DNA of 64,000 nucleotides from positions 18,602 to 82,601 of the IMG/VR virus record IMGVR_UViG_3300024999_000072; one strand, written 5' to 3'. The stretch comes from a virus. The notes under the pieces were generated by a model. The model was given only the letters and a program-made list of their open reading frames with translations. It searched no databases and was not told where the DNA came from. Position 1 is the stretch's first letter, and the number at the start of each line of letters is the position of its first letter. Positions 30,443 through 38,148 of this stretch are shown here, piece by piece. The position numbers were made by a program, and so were the translations under genes.

Positions 30443-30655
30443 ATGGTAAAACAAGCACTCCAAACATGCACATGCGGTCTAAATCTCAAGCTACCAGAAG
30501 GCGAAGTCCGAACAGTCTGCCGTAGATGCGGAGCCAAGTGGGAGATCGATTGCGGAGGGTTTTGGTTTAGCCAGACTGTGTTTGAGCCTTTTGTGGCAAG
30601 GGTGAAAAAGCAGACGAGAAAAAAGAGAAAGGCAGGAGCAAGGCGATGGCGTTAA
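30443..30655 (+). CDS. Small zinc-ribbon protein
   Basis: A 70-residue protein with CTCGLNLKLPEGEVRTVCRRCG and a basic tail (KKQTRKKRKAGARRWR), which fits nucleic-acid binding. AAGGAGG lies upstream of ATG 30443. Confidence 0.6.
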   Translation: MVKQALQTCTCGLNLKLPEGEVRTVCRRCGAKWEIDCGGFWFSQTVFEPFVARVKKQTRKKRKAGARRWR

Positions 30656-31002
30656 CCTCAAAACTGTTGCCCTATAAAGTAATAATTCCCTTCGTTGGTG
30701 AAGAGTTGAAAAGAATTTGGAACGTTGTTGGCGACCGGCTCATGAAAGTCGATTGGATCAAGCTTGAGGTAGAAGCTTATCAAAATTTGCAGAAAAAGAA
30801 ACAACATCACAAACGTTGGGCGAAGCTTATGCAAAGTGGCGGCATGGTTCGGGATAGCGAAACCGATAAATCGAATCATAAAACGTTGGCCACGGTAACC
30901 GACAGAGGGATTACCGTTGAGTACATGGATGGGCGAATGATCGGGCAGAGGCATGTCATCCCGTTGTTTATCGATTCGACTCAGTGGGGAGGGATGAAAT
31001 GA
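30646..31002 (+). CDS. Hypothetical early protein
   Basis: A 118-residue basic protein with a helical middle (EAYQNLQKKKQHHKRWAKL) and a strand-rich end. It overlaps both neighbours. No family recognised. Confidence 0.5.
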   Translation: MALTSKLLPYKVIIPFVGEELKRIWNVVGDRLMKVDWIKLEVEAYQNLQKKKQHHKRWAKLMQSGGMVRDSETDKSNHKTLATVTDRGITVEYMDGRMIGQRHVIPLFIDSTQWGGMK

Positions 31003-31253
31003 AAAACTCATTAGGTGATCTAAACAACCATTTGTTCGCGCAGTTAGAACGTTTAGGAGACGAAGAGACCAAGGAAGAAAAATTGGTAGAGGAAATCAAC
31101 AGGGCAAAAGCTATTACTCAGGTTGCTGTGCAAATTATCTCTAATGGAAAACTGGTGCTCGATGCCCTAAAGGTAAAGGATGAATACTTGGGTGGAGAAA
31201 GCAAGAAGATGCCAGCCATGCTTCGCGAAGCGTTTGTTCCATCAGGTGATTAG
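30999..31253 (+). CDS. Paralogous small helical protein (copy 1)
   Basis: An 84-residue protein beginning MKNSLGDLNNHLFAQLERLG. A close paralogue starts at 57095 with nearly the same first 23 residues. ATG 30999 overlaps the previous stop (ATGA). An HNH-nuclease gene follows in both copies. The function is unknown; it may be an accessory of the nuclease. Confidence 0.65.
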   Translation: MKNSLGDLNNHLFAQLERLGDEETKEEKLVEEINRAKAITQVAVQIISNGKLVLDALKVKDEYLGGESKKMPAMLREAFVPSGD

Positions 31254-31254
31254 C

Positions 31255-31899
31255 GTGAATCGAAAGTACAGCGACGAGCAGGTGGGGTATATACGAGAGA
31301 ATATCACAGGACGGAGCTTCAAGGAATTAACAGCTATGTTTAACGCTCGATTTGGAATGGACTTAAAGGTTTCGGCAGTGATTTCGTTTGCTGATCGTAA
31401 TGGCCTTCACAACGGTCGCGATTCGCGCTTTAACAAAGGCTATGCCCCTACACAGTTTAAGAAAGGGCATGTTCCGTTCAATAAAGGAACGAAGGGAATC
31501 AGTTATTCAGGGATGGAGACAACTCAATTTAAGAAAGGTAACAAGCCTGCCAATTGGGTGCCTCTAGGGTCAGAGAGAATCACCAAAGACGACTATATCC
31601 AAATCAAAGTGCAGGACGGTAAGCTGCAAAAGAACTGGCGAGGCAAACATATCCTAGTCTGGGAGGAGCATAACGGCCCCCTTCCTAAAGGACATGTTAT
31701 TGTTTTTGGCGACAAGGATAAGCGGAACTTTGATCTTGAAAATCTTATCCTCGTATCTCGAAAACAACTTGTAAGGCTTAATCAGCACAATCTAATTCAG
31801 GGTAACGCTAATCTTACTAGGACGGGGGTTATTATCGCAGATATTTGTAACACCATCGGCGAGAGGAAGAGAAGTAGAAAGGAGAGCCAAATTGGATAA
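31255..31899 (+). CDS. HNH homing-type endonuclease (copy 1)
   Basis: A 214-residue protein. The N-terminus is a helix-turn-helix-like region (SDEQVGYIRENITGRSFKEL). The HNH-type core is VWEEHNGPLPKGHVIVFGD followed by NLILVSRKQL. FKKG-type modules near residues 60-110 repeat (QFKKGHVPFN, QFKKGNKPAN). GTG 31255 has AGGTGATTAG upstream. It pairs with the 30999 gene, and the same pair occurs at 57095-57928. It would nick or cut target DNA. Confidence 0.82.
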   Translation: MNRKYSDEQVGYIRENITGRSFKELTAMFNARFGMDLKVSAVISFADRNGLHNGRDSRFNKGYAPTQFKKGHVPFNKGTKGISYSGMETTQFKKGNKPANWVPLGSERITKDDYIQIKVQDGKLQKNWRGKHILVWEEHNGPLPKGHVIVFGDKDKRNFDLENLILVSRKQLVRLNQHNLIQGNANLTRTGVIIADICNTIGERKRSRKESQIG

Positions 31900-32290
31900 A
31901 TTCGAACTTGAAACAATCAACGTCCTACTAATCGACATCCTGCGCGAACTCGGAATATCTACACGCGTTAAGGGTTACCAACACATTATCACCGCCGTTA
32001 AAATCCTAAGGGAAAATCCGGATTCCATCAATGCTATGACTAAAGAGTTATACCCAGGGGTCAGCAAAATTCACGGCGAGGATATCAGAGGTAGTCGCAT
32101 TGAAAAGGGCATCAGGACTGCAGTGGGATCGAGCAAGGCCGATGACGTTACGTGGCACAGGATACTCGGAACAGCCGGACACCTGACAAACACAAAGTTT
32201 TTAGCAGCATTGGTCAGGGAGATTGAGGTCAGAGCTAAGCTATTTGAGATCAAAAAAGGGATTAAGGGGGTTGGTGAACAGGTTGGATAA
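31892..32290 (+). CDS. Stand-alone Spo0A C-terminal-domain protein 1
   Basis: A 132-residue protein. Residues 1-110 resemble the Spo0A effector (Spo0A_C, sigma-A-contacting DNA-binding) domain: ILRELGISTRVKGYQHI, then TKELYPGVSKIHGEDI, SRIEKGIRTAVGSS and KFLAALVREIE. The receiver domain of Spo0A is absent. TTG 31892 has AAAGGAGAG upstream. A paralogue overlaps its end. It could act on host sporulation genes or only on 0A-like boxes in the phage. Confidence 0.85.
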   Translation: MDKFELETINVLLIDILRELGISTRVKGYQHIITAVKILRENPDSINAMTKELYPGVSKIHGEDIRGSRIEKGIRTAVGSSKADDVTWHRILGTAGHLTNTKFLAALVREIEVRAKLFEIKKGIKGVGEQVG

Positions 32291-32630
32291 ATACGAACTC
32301 CAGACAATTAGTATCCTCCGCGAACTCGAAATACCAGCACATATCAAAGGATACCAAAACATCGTGGCTGCAGTTAAATATCTCCACAAAAACCCAAACG
32401 CAATTTATCACATGATGAAAGAACTTTATCCAGAGGCCGGAAAAATGTGTGGCGAGGAAAAGCCTGGTCGCGTCGAACGTGGCATACGACACGCGATAAG
32501 TCAATCAACTGTAAGGCAATCGACGTGGATCAAGTTGTTAGGCAGAACTGGTCCCATGCCAAACGGAGAGTTCTTGGCGGCGTTGGATGAGGCAGTACGA
32601 ATTAGAATGGCGGGTGATAGCGTTGAGTGA
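32283..32630 (+). CDS. Stand-alone Spo0A C-terminal-domain protein 2
   Basis: A 115-residue paralogue of the previous protein. It shares YELQTISILRELEIPAHIKG, TMMKELYPEAG-like and GRVERGIRHAIS segments with Spo0A_C. TTG 32283 is preferred because the resulting N-terminus matches the first paralogue. It overlaps the previous gene by 8 bases. The Arg/Glu helix (VERGIRHAI) is the likely DNA recognition region. Confidence 0.8.
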   Translation: MDKYELQTISILRELEIPAHIKGYQNIVAAVKYLHKNPNAIYHMMKELYPEAGKMCGEEKPGRVERGIRHAISQSTVRQSTWIKLLGRTGPMPNGEFLAALDEAVRIRMAGDSVE

Positions 32631-33366
32631 AACGGAGATATTGACACCAGGACCGGAGATGGACGAGGCGGTCGGTAAGATCATGGATGCAACGCCTAAA
32701 ATTGTCTGGTGGGCAATGGATCAGGAGGAAGATGGAATATTCCTAAGGTTTACCGATCTCAACATAGCCAATAACTGGCTGGATGATATCAAGTGCCACA
32801 TGATGCCAAATAGTATCTACAACGGAGTTCACCTTGTTCGCAAGGAAATATACCCACGGTATTCAGAGGACATATCAGCAGCGTGGAAAGTCATTCAATG
32901 GATCAAGCCAAATTACTGGGTGCAAGTGACCGAGAGCAGAAAATGCGCTGCGTGTGAAGTTGGGGAATACGGGAGTAATGGTGCCGTTGCCGTGGGAAGA
33001 GGAAAGGAAGCGCCAGAAGCAATCTGCAGACTTGCGTTGATTATGGACGCGAAAAAGCCTCTGCTGCAAACAGAGGCCCAAAGGGAAATCACTCATTTGA
33101 ATTGTACCATAGATCCAGAAAAAGTTGAATCATTCAAAAGTCAATGGAACTCTATAGATCTATCAAAAATTGAATCGTTGGCGGATTTTCCGTTAGTTAA
33201 GAGGGGTCCTGATTGTGAGATATGCAAATGTTTTAATTGCGGTGAATTGATCGAGTGTCATCACACAAGACCATCCGCGTTGTACCATTGCGGGTCGCTT
33301 TGTAAGGGATTGCTCCCTATTAAGGAATGTAAGATTTTTGACAGGGAGGATGAAGTCGATGACTAA
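32623..33366 (+). CDS. Phage ABA-sandwich-domain protein with Cys-rich tail
   Basis: A 247-residue protein. Residues near 85-150 fit the phage ABA-sandwich domain (ISAAWKVIQWIKPNYWVQV, APEAICRLALIMD). The C-terminus has many Cys (CEICKCFNCGELIECHH), a zinc-binding pattern. TTG 32623 has GGGTGAT upstream. It overlaps genes at both ends. Function unknown. Confidence 0.65.
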   Translation: MSETEILTPGPEMDEAVGKIMDATPKIVWWAMDQEEDGIFLRFTDLNIANNWLDDIKCHMMPNSIYNGVHLVRKEIYPRYSEDISAAWKVIQWIKPNYWVQVTESRKCAACEVGEYGSNGAVAVGRGKEAPEAICRLALIMDAKKPLLQTEAQREITHLNCTIDPEKVESFKSQWNSIDLSKIESLADFPLVKRGPDCEICKCFNCGELIECHHTRPSALYHCGSLCKGLLPIKECKIFDREDEVDD

Positions 33367-33493
33367 TCTATGTGACACTTGCAAATTTGACCGCTTTACT
33401 AATTGCAAAGCAACATCCATCGACTTTATGTACAGAATCGGTTGGGGAGGATCAATAATTAGTTGCAAATATTACGAGCAGAAAGAGGGTTAA
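33359..33493 (+). CDS. Very small Cys-rich protein
   Basis: A 44-residue protein starting MTNLCDTCKFDRFTNCK and ending with SCKYYEQKEG. GGGAGGATGAAG precedes ATG 33359, which overlaps the preceding stop by 8 bases. Four Cys suggest one zinc site. Confidence 0.55.
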   Translation: MTNLCDTCKFDRFTNCKATSIDFMYRIGWGGSIISCKYYEQKEG

Positions 33494-33497
33494 TTAA

Positions 33498-34190
33498 TTG
33501 GTAATTTCAGAAGAACATCTCCGCGAAGTATGCAAGGCTGGACAGGGTGCTGAATGCTGCAGATATATTGTTTTGGGCGACGCTCTTGAATGTTCCAAAG
33601 GTACGCCCTTAGGTGTACTTCTTGATAGTAGGGCCAAGCGTGGCGAAATTTTAGCCCAAGGGGATAATTGTGACGGGCTTGCAGCCCCATCTAACGAATC
33701 AGCAGCAGGGGGAGAAGTAAAAGTGAAGATTATCGATCAAGCGTCTAAGGATACAGGGATTTTCCCAGAGGACTTGAGAAAATACCATTGCGTTAACGAA
33801 TTCCGTAATAAATTTAATATGCTTTGTGACGGACCTTGCGAAGCTTGCTGGAATCAGGAGGAGCGCGAGGAAGGAACGAACGATTCCGATGTTTTGGCAA
33901 CAGTCACGGACGAAGAAGCTGAGCGCAGAGAAAAGTTTCATCTCAAAATGGTTGAGGCTATGAATTTGGTGAAAAAGGCCGAGGAGATTATGGAAGAGGC
34001 TCAAAAGGAAAAGAAAGCATGGTTCGTAGAGATGAGTGAAAAGTACAGAGTTACCGAGAATCCTATTTGCTTCGATCCTAAAACCAAGACTTTACGGAGG
34101 GTTGAAAGGTTCGGCGGAATAGAGACTCTATCGAAAGTGATCGAGATGTTGGCAGGAGGGCTAAGGAAGTCTTCTAAGTTAGGATTCTAA
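33498..34190 (+). CDS. Cys-rich unknown protein
   Basis: A 230-residue protein. Cys pairs occur at the start (ECCRYIV) and middle (CDGPCEACW). Residues 130-180 form a long charged helix (MVEAMNLVKKAEEIMEEAQ). TTG 33498 has GAGGGTTAA upstream. No family recognised. Confidence 0.5.
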   Translation: MVISEEHLREVCKAGQGAECCRYIVLGDALECSKGTPLGVLLDSRAKRGEILAQGDNCDGLAAPSNESAAGGEVKVKIIDQASKDTGIFPEDLRKYHCVNEFRNKFNMLCDGPCEACWNQEEREEGTNDSDVLATVTDEEAERREKFHLKMVEAMNLVKKAEEIMEEAQKEKKAWFVEMSEKYRVTENPICFDPKTKTLRRVERFGGIETLSKVIEMLAGGLRKSSKLGF

Positions 34191-34214
34191 ATAAAAGAGA
34201 GCGAGGAAATATAA

Positions 34215-35132
34215 ATGTCAGTAAAGGAAACGAAAACCCAAGAACAGTCTCAGGAAATTGCGCTTTTAGGCGATGGAGCTGTATTTGTAAAACGTACTGC
34301 CTCTGGCCTTGTCAAGGCTGTCAAAGCACAAATTAAACTTGAGGAGAAGAAAGGCCATCTCGCGGAAATCCAAGGGAAGGTGATGGTCACCGGAGCCGGA
34401 TACAACGAAATGAATAAGGTTGCAGGGGTTTCTGTTATCACTCCCGAGAAATTAACCTTGCCGGATGGATCGGTGGTTGTTAATCCATACCCTATCATAG
34501 ATCCTGTTTCGGGAAGTATCTCAAAAGTTTGGGTTAAAAAGATGGCAATCGGCTTAAGTCCAATTGGCAATCTAGTTATCACCACTTCCACCCTGCTTTA
34601 TGATATCCGAATGTATTTCATTCAGGACCTTATGAAAAAGATTAAAAAAAATTCTATTGCCGGTCGACTTTGTATGGAATCCATGCTGACAGATCAGGAC
34701 AGACTGAAAGGAATGTTTTGCCTAATTGAAGGTGAAATGGGAATTTGGGCGGACATTAATAACATAGATACAATGACCTGCATTGAGACATTCATACAAA
34801 ACAAGCTCTTTGCTGAACGAAAAGCCCAAACCATTGCCGAACGCAACGCGATGAAAAAACACCCTGCGCTTGCAACGACCTTAGTTATTCCGACCGGACC
34901 AGAAAAGGCCAGAACTGCAGTCGTCAATGTGGTTGGATTCTCCCATGATTTTTCCCAGCAGGAACTATTAGACATAGCTCAAAAAGCTGCTGACGGAGAA
35001 CCGATCACCGTGAATAACAAAAAGGTTGAGGTTGTCGATATCCCATCCAGTGAGCTCACTGAAGAAGATTTGGCAACCAGCGCCGACGAGGAAGAAAATA
35101 CAGAAGGCTCGAACGGCGGTGATCTCCTTTGA
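34215..35132 (+). CDS. Unknown protein upstream of SMC-like ATPase, possible recombination factor
   Basis: A 305-residue protein. It is alpha/beta with helical blocks (LMKKIKKNSIAGRLCM, LDIAQKAADGE) and an acidic C-terminal tail (EEDLATSADEEENTEG). The tail and the position just before a RecN/SbcC-like ATPase resemble single-strand-annealing (RecT/Erf/Rad52-type) proteins, but no such motif is clear. AGCGAGGAA lies upstream of ATG 34215. It overlaps the ATPase gene. Confidence 0.5.
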   Translation: MSVKETKTQEQSQEIALLGDGAVFVKRTASGLVKAVKAQIKLEEKKGHLAEIQGKVMVTGAGYNEMNKVAGVSVITPEKLTLPDGSVVVNPYPIIDPVSGSISKVWVKKMAIGLSPIGNLVITTSTLLYDIRMYFIQDLMKKIKKNSIAGRLCMESMLTDQDRLKGMFCLIEGEMGIWADINNIDTMTCIETFIQNKLFAERKAQTIAERNAMKKHPALATTLVIPTGPEKARTAVVNVVGFSHDFSQQELLDIAQKAADGEPITVNNKKVEVVDIPSSELTEEDLATSADEEENTEGSNGGDLL

Positions 35133-37333
35133 TCAAAGAGATAACCATGCGCAACTTCAAAGGCCAAATGGAGTCACAAAAACTCACAGGTAGAGATATC
35201 TTTGTCGGACCAAATGGCAAGGGCAAAACAACTCGATTACAGGCCGTGGGCATTGCTCTCCTTGGTTATGTGCCTGGCAAAGGCAAACTTCCAACAGAGA
35301 CGTTCAAATTAGCCAGCGCGGACAATATGTCAGTTGGGTTAGTAACGGATAATCTAACCTTTGCCCGTACCTTTACTAGGTCGGAGAAGGGTGGCAAGGA
35401 CGGCTCAAATAACGTTACAGTTTCCCAGGGGATTGATTTATCACCTAGTCGTGGCGAAAAGAAAGCGGCAGACAAAGAAGCGAGGATTGCTTTCGAGGTT
35501 GGAAGCTTTCCTGTGATGCTGGATTTTAACGAGTTTCTTTCTCTTTCGGACTCAAAGCGCCGTGATTTTATCTATGGATTATCGTCCATCAAAACAGAAT
35601 TATGGGACAGAACCAGAGTTGAAGCACACATAAGGACAAAGCTTCTCACGTTGGATCTCGAAGTAAATAATCCTGATCAATACCAAATTATGAGCGGACT
35701 TATAGCGGACGCAATGAAAGAGTATCCCGAGAATGATGATATTCAGGCTGGATTACAGTCAATGATCGAATGGGCCAAAGCCAAGCAGACTCACTGGAAT
35801 GACGAAAAGAAGAACGCTGTAGGTGCGGTTAAGAAGCTAGCCGACATGAAAAATCAACTTGAGGAAACGGATCGGAATATTGTGCAGCACAAAGCTGAAT
35901 TAGAGCAGCTGCAGCAACAACTCACTGACAGCGAAAGTCAACTCGCCCGAGATCGAGAACGCAAACGAGCGATCGATCAACGTCTTGTTAGTATGACTGA
36001 ACTTGGGATGATGATCGAAACATTAACCAAGAGTCAGGCCGAACCTGCAGTTAATTATGATTTGCTGATTGCTGACCTCCGGGGGCACATTAAGGAATTT
36101 GATTTCAAAGCGGAGTTCGTCAAGTTTGATCAGGAATTGCAAACATTAAGCAACAAGTTAAAAGAGGCAAGGGAACAAGACCGAGCCACGATCACTACCT
36201 TAGCCCAAATTCAGGCTGAAAAAACGGTTCTTAATTCGACCTTAAAACAAATAGATGAGCAGTCGAAGAAAAATGGCGCCAGCAGGGTCTGCGTTATTCA
36301 TTCTAAGATCGGATGCGACAAGGATTTTAGCAAGGCAGCCACGGTTTTTGGTCAGCAGTTAGTCGTGTTGGAACAAAGAGAAGCTGACCAGAAGGCTGTA
36401 CAGAAGGAAACTAGGATTAAGATCGAAGGCCTTGAAACCAGCAAAAGTGACATCGATGCACAACGTACTGAGACACATAAGAATCAAACGACTTTGAATC
36501 AAGTGAACGAGGATACCAGAAAAGAAATTGCTGGACTAGAGAAGAAAAAGGCAGACGAGGTTAATGTCTCGGCGCGGATTAGTGACCAACTGAAGATGTA
36601 CCAAGAAGAATTGACCAGGCTTAGGAATCTACCGCCTGAGGCAATCGCCCCCTTGGATATCTTGGAGAAGCAGAGCGAAGGTCGTAGGTCGCAGATTAAG
36701 GAACTCAAGGTTAAGCTCGAGGGGCAAGAGAAGGCCAAAATTACGCTGAGTAGCTTGAAGTCGACGATGATAGACTCTAAGACCGCAACTTATAATGCGC
36801 AGTGCGTAAAGGATCTGTCCGAGTCTCTGGGTGCAAAAGGTCTGCAGGGTGAGTTGGTAAAAGGGATACTTGAACCCATACGCACTGATATTCAAATGAA
36901 TCTTGAACTGATGGGTATTGACAGTGAGTTTTACTTTTCAACTGAATCAGATACCGGCAAAGAAGTATTCCAATTTGGTTGGAGGAACGACCATGGAGAC
37001 GAACGCAACTTTGACGCTCTGAGCACCGGACAACAACTCCTATTGCTTATCGCGATGCTGGTCACCTTCTTAGAGCGTTCAAATCCACCATTGAAGGTGT
37101 TGGCGATCGATAACATAGAGAATCTTGACCGGGTGAACTTCCGCAAGGCCCTGATCGGCATGGACAAGCTCTCAGGAAAGATTGATAACATTATCCTCTC
37201 CGGAGTCGTTGATTTGTACGAAACGAAATGGATTGATGGTGGGGAAGTTAGAACATTGCTTCCTGAGCTCAATGACTGGGGGGTCACGGACCTTGGGGAG
37301 ATTGCATCCGAGGGGGTGGAGCAAAATGCCTAA
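35129..37333 (+). CDS. SMC/SbcC-like AAA ATPase
   Basis: A 734-residue ATPase. Walker A is at 27-34 (GPNGKGKT), followed by two long coiled coils (about 225-300 and 390-560). A Cys pair lies between them (CVIHSKIGC), placed like a Rad50 zinc hook. Signature LSTGQ is at 631-635 and Walker B ends at Asp661 (LKVLAIDNIEN). It belongs with DNA repair and recombination. TTG 35129 is used; an internal ATG 35144 is possible. The end overlaps the next gene. Confidence 0.82.
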   Translation: MIKEITMRNFKGQMESQKLTGRDIFVGPNGKGKTTRLQAVGIALLGYVPGKGKLPTETFKLASADNMSVGLVTDNLTFARTFTRSEKGGKDGSNNVTVSQGIDLSPSRGEKKAADKEARIAFEVGSFPVMLDFNEFLSLSDSKRRDFIYGLSSIKTELWDRTRVEAHIRTKLLTLDLEVNNPDQYQIMSGLIADAMKEYPENDDIQAGLQSMIEWAKAKQTHWNDEKKNAVGAVKKLADMKNQLEETDRNIVQHKAELEQLQQQLTDSESQLARDRERKRAIDQRLVSMTELGMMIETLTKSQAEPAVNYDLLIADLRGHIKEFDFKAEFVKFDQELQTLSNKLKEAREQDRATITTLAQIQAEKTVLNSTLKQIDEQSKKNGASRVCVIHSKIGCDKDFSKAATVFGQQLVVLEQREADQKAVQKETRIKIEGLETSKSDIDAQRTETHKNQTTLNQVNEDTRKEIAGLEKKKADEVNVSARISDQLKMYQEELTRLRNLPPEAIAPLDILEKQSEGRRSQIKELKVKLEGQEKAKITLSSLKSTMIDSKTATYNAQCVKDLSESLGAKGLQGELVKGILEPIRTDIQMNLELMGIDSEFYFSTESDTGKEVFQFGWRNDHGDERNFDALSTGQQLLLLIAMLVTFLERSNPPLKVLAIDNIENLDRVNFRKALIGMDKLSGKIDNIILSGVVDLYETKWIDGGEVRTLLPELNDWGVTDLGEIASEGVEQNA

Positions 37334-37955
37334 GTTATTGAAATCAACTGGCTATGAAAAATTAAAGACATCAGTTGAGAAAGATTGTGTCGGAGGTAAC
37401 GGTTGCTTTAATCCTAACGGATGCGATAAGGAGTTTACCGTAATGGTACCTTCCGAAGGAGCAATGAAAGAATATACCGACACTGTTTGCAAGATGAATA
37501 CAAAATGTACCCACGAATACTGCGATAAATTTAAGTGGATTACTGACAGAGCAAAGCACTATGGGGAAAAACTCAGTCTTAATTGGGAGGATATTCTTAA
37601 TTCTTGGGAAGGTTCAAGGGGTTATTGGTACATGGATTATTACCAAGAAAGTAACCAACCAGAAATTAAGGGTGATAGAGTCAGGGTCTTTGAAACGGTT
37701 ACGGAGATGCTTGAATCTATTGGTAAGAATGAATTTCGTTGTCCTTCTTGTAGTGGAATATCCACAAGTCCCTATAAGTGCAACACCGGTCTTGAAATGA
37801 GCAAAGGTAAAATATGTGACTGGAATGTTGGGGGGCTGTTTGGCGATTTAGGTAAGGGCGTATTCGTTTATTGTAAAGACAAGTTAGTAGGCGAAAAGAT
37901 TTTTATGCCAGTAGCATGGGAACATGTGACGGATGGGGTGGAGCAAAGTGCCTGA
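37326..37955 (+). CDS. Inserted Cys-rich protein
   Basis: A 209-residue protein with a Cys-rich pattern (CVGGNGCFNPNGCDKEF, CPSCSGISTSPYKCNTG, CDWNVGG). Its start and end lie in a 28-base imperfect direct repeat, so it looks like an inserted moron gene. The sequence is probably zinc-binding. Function unknown. Confidence 0.6.
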   Translation: MPKLLKSTGYEKLKTSVEKDCVGGNGCFNPNGCDKEFTVMVPSEGAMKEYTDTVCKMNTKCTHEYCDKFKWITDRAKHYGEKLSLNWEDILNSWEGSRGYWYMDYYQESNQPEIKGDRVRVFETVTEMLESIGKNEFRCPSCSGISTSPYKCNTGLEMSKGKICDWNVGGLFGDLGKGVFVYCKDKLVGEKIFMPVAWEHVTDGVEQSA

Positions 37956-38148
37956 GTTGTTATTTGAAGGTCGCACGACATTATCACGCAGACCAGGCGT
38001 GAGCGTCGAAGATGCCATTGCCGTAGAGGGTTTGAAAATTGCTAAGATTCTAAGCGTTGTACAAACGACTATCATCTCAATGCCGTTAGGATCCTCGGTA
38101 TCCATAATGGTACAGGTTACTCCGCCTAAGGGAGGGCAAGGCGAATGA
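37948..38148 (+). CDS. Small hypothetical protein
   Basis: A 66-residue protein beginning VPELLFEGRTTLSRRPG. The GTG 37948 lies in the second copy of the direct repeat. It overlaps the helicase gene by 4 bases. It is mostly strands with hydrophobic stretches. Confidence 0.5.
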   Translation: MPELLFEGRTTLSRRPGVSVEDAIAVEGLKIAKILSVVQTTIISMPLGSSVSIMVQVTPPKGGQGE

